Assembly: GCA_030622805.1 (NCBI GenBank)
Contig: JAUXFR010000010.1
Location: 1-12,467 of the forward strand
Length of the DNA: 12,467 bases
Reading direction: 5' to 3'
DNA from: Anaerolineae bacterium
GTDB lineage: Bacteria; Chloroflexota; Anaerolineae; Anaerolineales; UBA4823
Below the pieces are notes generated by a model that had not been told where the DNA came from, did no database searches, and saw nothing but the letters and a program-made list of their open reading frames with translations. Below, in pieces: positions 7,473-12,467 of this stretch. Position numbers and translations under genes: made by a program. Every line of letters begins with the position of its first letter. Positions within the stretch are counted from its first letter, which is position 1.

Positions 7473-8563
7473 AAGCGTAATGGCAGAACCTCCCGTACAA
7501 TTCGCAGCCAATTCCCACCCATAATCGCTTCGATATCGCTATGCGAATAACCTTTCTCAACCAGTAAAGGCACCAGTTTCTGCAGATCAGCGATTGTATC
7601 GATTTCTACCGGTACGGATTGTAAGCCAAAACCGCCATCATAATCGCTGCCGATACCAACATGCCGCGCATCCCCTGCCAGTTGACACACATAATCGATC
7701 TGAGCGGCTGCGCGATCCAGTGTGACATGCTCACGACCATCCGCGCGCTTCCAGCCCTCCAACAAGAAAGCATTGGCAGGGACGATGCCAATCACCCCGT
7801 CTCGTTCCAGGATTCCCTGGATTACTCTATCCGTCAGGTGGCGGTTGCTGTCTGATCCTTCTAACAGCGCCAGCGCGTTGCTGTGCGTCGCTACAATTAC
7901 GCCCGAGTAAGCGCCCAGTGCCTGCAAAGCCGCCGGTTCATCCATATGGCTCAGGTCAAGCCCAAAACCAAGGTCGGACATCCCCTCCAGCAGTTCGTAA
8001 CCATCCTTTGTCAGCCTGCCCGGCTCACGAGTGCCCCCGCAAAACCGATTTCCCGCCCACGCCGGTCCGATCAATCTCACACCAGCCTGCCACCATTCCT
8101 CCAGGTTTCCGGCTTCTCTAACACCTTCCGCCCCTTCCATCAAGATTACCAGTCCGACAGGATGATCCTGTGATCCCTGTGCATCCTGCTGCCAGTTGGA
8201 CAGCATGCTCTCCAGGTCAGCCAGAGTCTCAATCAGGCGAAATTGCTCGGGGTGCTCATCCATCAAACGATGGTAATGGTCAAGCTGTGCCCGATAGCGC
8301 TCATACGCCTGGCGTTCATCCACGTAGGACTGCGTATCCCAGGAACCCAGCTTGGCGCGCAGCGGTGCAGCAAACAAGGTTGAGAAAATGATCGCCACCC
8401 GCCCACGTTGATAGTCCGCCCAACCGAGCAGCGTGTCTCCATTGACCTCAGGCGCGAGAGAGCCACGCTCGGAGCGGCGTGTTTCAGCGGCAGACAGCAC
8501 ATAATCACGATCAAACGTAAGCATGTTCCACGCCAGATCCTGGTGAGCGTCAACGATCAGCAT
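7469..8563 (-). CDS. Membrane dipeptidase (peptidase M19) homologue
   Basis: A 364-residue zinc amidohydrolase of the renal-dipeptidase family, which cleaves dipeptides, including some with D-residues. All metal ligands are in place: His7 and Asp9 in DAHQD (5-9), the bridging Glu143 in LMEGAEG (141-147), His206 in SHMD (205-208) and His227 in THSN (226-229). Asp307 in GSDYDG (305-310) is the catalytic aspartate. The zinc motif is almost at the N-terminus, so there is no room for a signal peptide; the enzyme should be cytoplasmic despite the family name. The start ATG at 8563 overlaps the end of mutY by 7 bases and has GAGGTGG just upstream inside mutY. Its stop overlaps the next gene as ATGA. 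It probably serves peptide or cell-wall fragment turnover. Confidence 0.95.
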   Translation of the reverse strand: MLIVDAHQDLAWNMLTFDRDYVLSAAETRRSERGSLAPEVNGDTLLGWADYQRGRVAIIFSTLFAAPLRAKLGSWDTQSYVDERQAYERYRAQLDHYHRLMDEHPEQFRLIETLADLESMLSNWQQDAQGSQDHPVGLVILMEGAEGVREAGNLEEWWQAGVRLIGPAWAGNRFCGGTREPGRLTKDGYELLEGMSDLGFGLDLSHMDEPAALQALGAYSGVIVATHSNALALLEGSDSNRHLTDRVIQGILERDGVIGIVPANAFLLEGWKRADGREHVTLDRAAAQIDYVCQLAGDARHVGIGSDYDGGFGLQSVPVEIDTIADLQKLVPLLVEKGYSHSDIEAIMGGNWLRIVREVLPLRL

Positions 8564-9639
8564 CCTGCCACCTCTGTTTTTGTCAACCGGTCTGATATCT
8601 GGCGATCTATCTTACCCATCGGGTACTCCATCAGCTCTTCTGCTCTCACCCAGCGTAATTCATCAACCTGGATTGGCTGCGGGTCATCTCCATTGCGAAT
8701 GGTGCACAGGAACGCGTGCAGGGTGACCCTGAAGTGAGTATAGGCATGATGGAAAACGCCAAAAGATTCGTTAACATCGATTTCAACCGCCAGTTCCTCG
8801 TATATCTCCCGTTGCAAGCAAGATACCAACTCTTCACCAGGTTCCTGTTTACCACCGGGGAACTCCCACATACCGCCTAATAGACCATCCTGAGGTCTCA
8901 GGGCAATCAGCACCTGATCACGGCGCGCAATAACTGCCGCAGTGACCGTGTGATGGGGGATGGCAGGTTTAGCCAGCCGCACTGGACGCTCTTCCTGAAC
9001 CCCCAGCGCAAAAGACATGCATATATTCACGAATGGACAGCCGCGGCAATCCGGGCTGCGCGGAGTGCAGACTATGGCTCCCAGATCCATCAATGCCTGA
9101 TTGTAGGCACCTGCTTTACCAACCGGCAGGTTCTCTGCAGCCAACGACCACAATTTACGCTCACCAACTCCCGAGCGGATTGGATCCGTCATATTGAAGC
9201 AGCGCGCCAGCACCCGGCGGATATTGCCATCCAGTGCTGGTTCATCCAATCCATAAGCAATCGAAGCGATCGCGCCTGCGGTATAAGCTCCGATACCCGG
9301 CAGCCGCCGCAGTTCTTCGGGATCGCGCGGCAGCTCTCCATGATGTTCATCCATCACAATCTGGGCTGCGCGATGAAGGTTGCGGGCGCGTCCGTAGTAG
9401 CCCAATCCTTCCCACAGAGAAAGCACCTGGTGTTGAGAAGCGTTTGCCAGGGCAGAGATAGTTGGGAAACGAGACATCCAACGTGCATAGTACGGAAGGA
9501 CAGTCTCGACCCGAGTCTGCTGGAGCATAACTTCTGAAACCCAGACTGCATACGGGTCAGTGTTGCTGCGCCAGGGCAGTTCGCGAGCGTGCTGTTTATA
9601 CCAGCTAAGGAGCAGATCTGAAAAGATAAAACTGGTCAC
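8557..9639 (-). CDS. mutY: A/G-specific adenine DNA glycosylase
   Basis: A 360-residue base-excision-repair enzyme that removes adenine mispaired with 8-oxoguanine. The N-terminal half is a HhH-GPD glycosylase: catalytic Glu36 in SEVMLQQT (35-42), the helix-hairpin-helix around LPGIGAYTAGAI (113-124) and catalytic Asp137 in LDGNIRRV (136-143). The iron-sulfur cluster cysteines are Cys191, 198, 201 and 207 (C-x6-C-x2-C-x5-C). The C-terminal domain (about 230-350) is MutT-like and recognises 8-oxoG. Here it keeps nearly the full Nudix box at 263-285, including Arg277, Glu278, Glu281 and Glu282, with Ala284 in place of the usual glycine. The start is GTG 9639, overlapping the previous gene's stop as GTGA; a clear ribosome site is lacking, so translation is probably coupled. 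It overlaps the dipeptidase gene at its end. Confidence 0.97.
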   Translation of the reverse strand: MTSFIFSDLLLSWYKQHARELPWRSNTDPYAVWVSEVMLQQTRVETVLPYYARWMSRFPTISALANASQHQVLSLWEGLGYYGRARNLHRAAQIVMDEHHGELPRDPEELRRLPGIGAYTAGAIASIAYGLDEPALDGNIRRVLARCFNMTDPIRSGVGERKLWSLAAENLPVGKAGAYNQALMDLGAIVCTPRSPDCRGCPFVNICMSFALGVQEERPVRLAKPAIPHHTVTAAVIARRDQVLIALRPQDGLLGGMWEFPGGKQEPGEELVSCLQREIYEELAVEIDVNESFGVFHHAYTHFRVTLHAFLCTIRNGDDPQPIQVDELRWVRAEELMEYPMGKIDRQISDRLTKTEVAGC

Positions 9640-9938
9640 ATCTGAAATCCGGTGCGGGAAGGGACAACTTTATATTCAAAGTTCTCTACAAAATCCAACA
9701 GCTTCCCTGTCAGACCCTCCCAATCATCAGACTGAAGCACGTTCTGCAGTACAGACATATTTTCCATCTGCGCGGCAGTCATTATTTGAGGATGTTCTCC
9801 ATACATGGTATACCAGGCATCGCTGGGCTCCATACCCAGGCTCTGAAGCCCCGGTATGAAATCGCGCACCACAAACTCAAAATACTCCTGCTCACGACCG
9901 GGGAGTATGTCCCAGGTCATCAATAGCTTAATCGTCAC
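9636..9938 (-). CDS. 100-residue protein, probable dimeric alpha/beta-barrel (ferredoxin-like) fold, unknown function
   Basis: The product begins MTIKLLMTWDILPGREQEY. A beta strand followed by a helix with PGREQEYFEF is the pattern seen in small dimeric alpha/beta-barrel proteins (Dabb/NIPSNAP/antibiotic-monooxygenase-like). The alternation then continues: AWYTMYG (strand), a helix at about 69-89, and a final strand near YKVV. Tryptophan, tyrosine and methionine are frequent. There are no cysteines, signal peptide or membrane helices. The start is GTG 9938 with GAGGAG 8 bases upstream (9952-9947). It overlaps mutY by 4 bases, which points to coupled translation. The fold assignment is from strand-helix rhythm only; enzymatic or haem/flavin roles known for that fold class are not claimed. 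Confidence 0.8.
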   Translation of the reverse strand: MTIKLLMTWDILPGREQEYFEFVVRDFIPGLQSLGMEPSDAWYTMYGEHPQIMTAAQMENMSVLQNVLQSDDWEGLTGKLLDFVENFEYKVVPSRTGFQM

Positions 9939-9966
9939 AGCAACCGCTCCTCAACAAGAAGGATCA

Positions 9967-10611
9967 TTAACGTGCGTAGGAAAGCAAGACCACCCGCGAT
10001 TCTTTGGGGATCGATCCACGACCGAGCTTTAGTGATGGCTGTGTTTCTAATTTACCCACACCCATCTCTTTCAAGAATTTGTCCACAGAGGTGAGTTCAA
10101 TTTTGCTGTCGGGTGTGCTGTAATGCATCGGGACGATAATTCCTGGTTCAATCAGGCTGACGACCTCCGCTGCTTTGGCCGCGTTCAAGCTCCCCCCACT
10201 CCCCACCGGCACTAACGCCACATTCACGTTGCCCAGGGCTTCGATCTCAGTCTGACTCGGCACCCGAGATAAATTACCAAGGTGCGCGATTGTCACACTC
10301 TCATAATCGAATACGTACAGAAGGTTGCGCTTCTCCTTCTTTGCACGATCCCCGCGACCATTTGTCTGTACTGCCGTGATGCACACACCACCGATTTCAT
10401 ACTCTCCTGGAGTGTTGATCAGCCTGTATCCACTTCGAACCGCTTTCAGATAATTGTGCCCCTGATCATCTTGACTGACCGTTACGATGTCTGCTTTCAG
10501 CTTCAGCGTTTGGTAACCTACAATGGTGCTGTCATATGGATCAGTAACAACAGCGGCCATGCCCCGATCTGCCAGCCGAAAACATGATTGTCCATACCAG
10601 GTTATTTCCAT
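9967..10611 (-). CDS. UlaG-like metallo-beta-lactamase-fold protein with degraded metal site
   Basis: A 214-residue protein with the MBL-fold opening MEITWYGQSCFRL, typical of the UlaG/COG2220-like group. The usual metal motif SHxHxDH is replaced by SQDDQGH at 46-52: Gln47, Asp49 and Gly51 stand where His, His and Asp are expected, and only His52 remains. His110 in AHLGN is kept, but Asn113 replaces the expected aspartate. His163 in VPMHYSTP is kept. PGEYEIGG (68-75) is another conserved stretch of the group. Loss of several ligands suggests an altered metal site or a non-catalytic role. The start is ATG 10611 with GAGGAG (10621-10616) 4 bases upstream; a longer reading from TTG 10623 would overlap that site. 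It lies 16 bases after the repeat-protein gene and 28 bases before the next. Confidence 0.9.
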   Translation of the reverse strand: MEITWYGQSCFRLADRGMAAVVTDPYDSTIVGYQTLKLKADIVTVSQDDQGHNYLKAVRSGYRLINTPGEYEIGGVCITAVQTNGRGDRAKKEKRNLLYVFDYESVTIAHLGNLSRVPSQTEIEALGNVNVALVPVGSGGSLNAAKAAEVVSLIEPGIIVPMHYSTPDSKIELTSVDKFLKEMGVGKLETQPSLKLGRGSIPKESRVVLLSYAR

Positions 10612-10627
10612 AGAACTCCTCAAATTG

Positions 10628-12467
10628 CTAATCCTTCATTATGACCGGCAGGTAATTCGTGACGAGTGATGGAATCGGGAAGCTGCTGGCAAATTTCAGA
10701 TCAAGGCTCGTCGCGTCGTAATAGCTGATGCCGGGCTGCCCGCTAACAGACAACGCCAACGAACAGTAGCTGCCTACATCACCAAAGCTGTCAACAACTT
10801 CAATATTCCAGACACCACCTTGCCTGACTGCATACTTGAGATCCCCGTTGGTGTAATCGTAATAACTGATGTGAGGGTCACCGATGTTGTCGGATGCCAG
10901 TGAGCTGAACTCACCCACAACACCCGCTGAATCAACAATCTGCGTGCTCCAGATACCACCGGACTTGGCAGCGAACTTCAGGTCTTCGTTTGTTTCATCG
11001 TAATAACTGATCTGTGGTTGACCGAATACGGACATCGCCAATGAAGCGAACTGACCAACGTCTCCGGCGCTGTCCACCACTTCATACAACCACACATCTG
11101 TCGGTGAGAGATAGGCATATTTAAGATCATCGTTGGTTTCATCGTAATAAGCGATGTAAGGCTTATTTAAATTATCCACGGCAATCGAAGAGTACTTGCC
11201 CACATCTCCATCATCGTCGAGCCACTTCCTTATCCAGCTATAGCCGTCCCAATGTGCGTATTTCAGTTCCTCATCGGTCGCGTCATAATAGCTGAAATGC
11301 GGTCTACCGAATGTATCCAACACCATAGATACGAACTGCCCAACATCATCGGCGCTGTCAACGGTCGAAAAATGCCATACACCATCCCACCAGGCGTATT
11401 TCAGATCGCCATTCGTGGCATCGTAATATGCAATGCGCGGCCTGCCGTTGGCATCAACCTGAATGGATGAGTACTGACCTACGGTACCCTGGCTGGCTAC
11501 GACTTCCGTAGACCACATACTTCCCACACCCCTGGCATATTTCAGGTTGTCGCCAACGTCACTGAAATAGCTGATATACGGAAAGTCGCCGCTGCTGAGA
11601 GCCAGGGATGTCGCCAGGCCAACATTCCCCGACGTGTCGATGCCTGTCGCATCCCAACTGCTGCCATCGTAATGCGTGTAATACAGGACGCCTGTATCAA
11701 CATGGTAAAAGCTGATACCCGGAAGATCGTTTTTATCGTAAGCGACCGATGTAAAACGACCGACTTCGCCTTCATGGTACAGCGTCTTCACGCTCCAGCC
11801 GCCCCCACTGGAAGTGGCATGCTTCAGATTCCCTTCCCCCTCATCATAATAACTGATTCTGATCTCATTCTTACTGTTGATCGCAATCGAGGTGTCCCAT
11901 CCCGCCTCGCCATCGTTATCTACGGTCACTCTGTTCCATGCACCTGTTTTGTTGGTGGCGTACTTGAGCTTATATTCCCCATACGAAAAATCCAGATAGC
12001 TGATGTGGACTCTGTTGTTACTGTCGAGCGCGATCGAAGTGAAAGAACCCACGTGTGGGCTTGACTCAGGACCTTCATCGACTGTTTCAATTTCCCAATT
12101 TACTCCGCCATCGTTTGATCTGGCATACTTCAGATTGTCGTATTTCTCGCTCATGTAGCTGATATATACACGCTCCGAATCGTCCACCGCAATCGAAGAC
12201 CAGGAACCGACGTCGGTCTCGGTGCCTGGGTCTCGATCAACCTGGGGGTTGATATACCACGTTGCGCCATCCCAGTTCGCGTACCTCAGGACACCGTTTT
12301 GGTCGTCGTGGTAGCTGATATGGACGACATTTGTTTCATCAACAGCGATAGAAGAATAGCGCCCCACGCCGTATTGAGCGTCAGAGGTCGTCATTTCTGA
12401 TCTGTCCTCCAACAATCCTGGATTCGTGCGCATGAGCAGGTCTTTGAGCTCCGGAGATTTCTCGACA
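10628..12467 (-). CDS. Large tandem-repeat protein, beta-propeller-like, with YLPVIMKD tail (5' end off window)
   Basis: The frame is open from the right edge to the TAG at 10628. An internal ATG at 12433 has no ribosome site close by and no stop precedes it, so the true start is outside the window. Counting from that ATG, residues 23-582 hold twelve repeats of about 46-53 residues. Each has the pattern VGxxSSIAVD, then PHISYYD, then NDDLKYA, then a Trp and a strand ending in VD: four short strands, the look of beta-propeller blades. Repeats 7-12 are the most alike. The last repeat leads into SSFPIPSLVTNYLPVIMKD at the C-terminus. The composition (Asp, Tyr, Ser, Trp, few Cys) suits an extracellular protein; any signal peptide would be in the missing part. 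No catalytic motif is visible; carbohydrate or protein binding is a guess. Confidence 0.9.
   Translation of the reverse strand, partial: VEKSPELKDLLMRTNPGLLEDRSEMTTSDAQYGVGRYSSIAVDETNVVHISYHDDQNGVLRYANWDGATWYINPQVDRDPGTETDVGSWSSIAVDDSERVYISYMSEKYDNLKYARSNDGGVNWEIETVDEGPESSPHVGSFTSIALDSNNRVHISYLDFSYGEYKLKYATNKTGAWNRVTVDNDGEAGWDTSIAINSKNEIRISYYDEGEGNLKHATSSGGGWSVKTLYHEGEVGRFTSVAYDKNDLPGISFYHVDTGVLYYTHYDGSSWDATGIDTSGNVGLATSLALSSGDFPYISYFSDVGDNLKYARGVGSMWSTEVVASQGTVGQYSSIQVDANGRPRIAYYDATNGDLKYAWWDGVWHFSTVDSADDVGQFVSMVLDTFGRPHFSYYDATDEELKYAHWDGYSWIRKWLDDDGDVGKYSSIAVDNLNKPYIAYYDETNDDLKYAYLSPTDVWLYEVVDSAGDVGQFASLAMSVFGQPQISYYDETNEDLKFAAKSGGIWSTQIVDSAGVVGEFSSLASDNIGDPHISYYDYTNGDLKYAVRQGGVWNIEVVDSFGDVGSYCSLALSVSGQPGISYYDATSLDLKFASSFPIPSLVTNYLPVIMKD
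10688..12367 (-). repeat. Twelve in-frame tandem repeats, about 141 bases each in the 3' half
   Basis: Within the repeat-protein gene, a plus-strand block like TCGTAATAACTGAT (reverse complement of the ISYYD codons) recurs near 10716, 10857, 10998, 11142, 11283 and 11421, steps of 138-144 bases centred on 141 (47 codons). In the 5' half the copies are longer and more diverged. The pattern indicates internal duplication, with the 3' copies the more recent or more constrained. Confidence 0.85.

Noticed and set aside
7473..7511. Longer start (ATG at 7511) for the small membrane protein
   Set aside because: It lies well inside the dipeptidase gene and adds 13 unremarkable residues; the ATGA overlap at 7472 is the normal coupled arrangement.
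8950..9537. 195-codon plus-strand open frame across mutY
   Set aside because: Antisense to the catalytic and iron-sulfur part of mutY, whose motifs are unmistakable.
10612..10623. Longer start (TTG at 10623) for the MBL-fold protein
   Set aside because: It would overlap the GAGGAG ribosome site that serves ATG 10611, and the family begins at the MEITWYG strand.
10688..12367. Regular repeats considered as a CRISPR array or satellite DNA
   Set aside because: The repeats are imperfect, keep a reading frame and vary as protein blades; there are no short identical repeats with unique spacers.
12431..12433. ATG taken as the true start of the repeat protein
   Set aside because: No ribosome site lies near it, and the frame stays open upstream to the window edge.

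Overview
The window is ordinary-looking bacterial chromosome, tightly packed and almost all coding, with moderate G+C (about half, judged by eye). The best guess for the source is a Chloroflexota bacterium of the Anaerolineae type. The hints are a MutY with a near-intact C-terminal Nudix box, a large repeat protein ending in YLPVIMKD (a tail I associate with exported Chloroflexota proteins), and the overall gene set. This is inference from recalled family features; no marker gene such as rRNA is present. There are no RNA genes, CRISPR arrays, phage genes or insertion sequences.

Left part, minus strand (1-5251): two M16 metallopeptidase genes lie in tandem, the first catalytic and the second with its zinc site lost. 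They are followed after 28 bases by acpS (holo-ACP synthase, TTG start). After a 139-base gap with a possible promoter comes a membrane-anchored penicillin-acylase-family N-terminal-nucleophile hydrolase, which runs off the left edge. This gene has no stop codon in the window and is easily missed.

Middle (5252-7025): a roughly 300-base divergent intergenic region carries a plausible sigma70-type promoter for one plus-strand gene, an adrenodoxin-reductase/ferredoxin-NADP-reductase-like flavoprotein with an unusual charged C-terminal extension. Between it and the convergent right-hand operon is a strikingly structured palindromic element of about 90 bases: an imperfect stem of about 22 bp carrying two hairpins. 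Read on the minus strand it ends in a T-rich tract, so it also looks like the terminator of the right-hand operon.

Right part, minus strand (7026-12467): a close-packed run of six genes transcribed right to left. In transcription order they are a protein of 12 tandem beta-propeller-like repeats (5' end off the window), a UlaG-like metallo-beta-lactamase-fold protein with a degraded metal site, a 100-residue ferredoxin-fold-like unknown, mutY, a membrane-dipeptidase (M19) homologue, and a small four-helix membrane protein. The last four are separated by 4, 7 and 4 base overlaps, implying translational coupling. The mix of DNA repair, peptide hydrolysis and unknown proteins does not form an obvious pathway; co-expression is the safest statement.

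I did not find a clear new defence or mobile system. The most interesting items are the cloverleaf palindrome, the repeat protein with its C-terminal tail, the degenerate MBL protein, and the M16 pair whose active-site residues appear split between two subunits.
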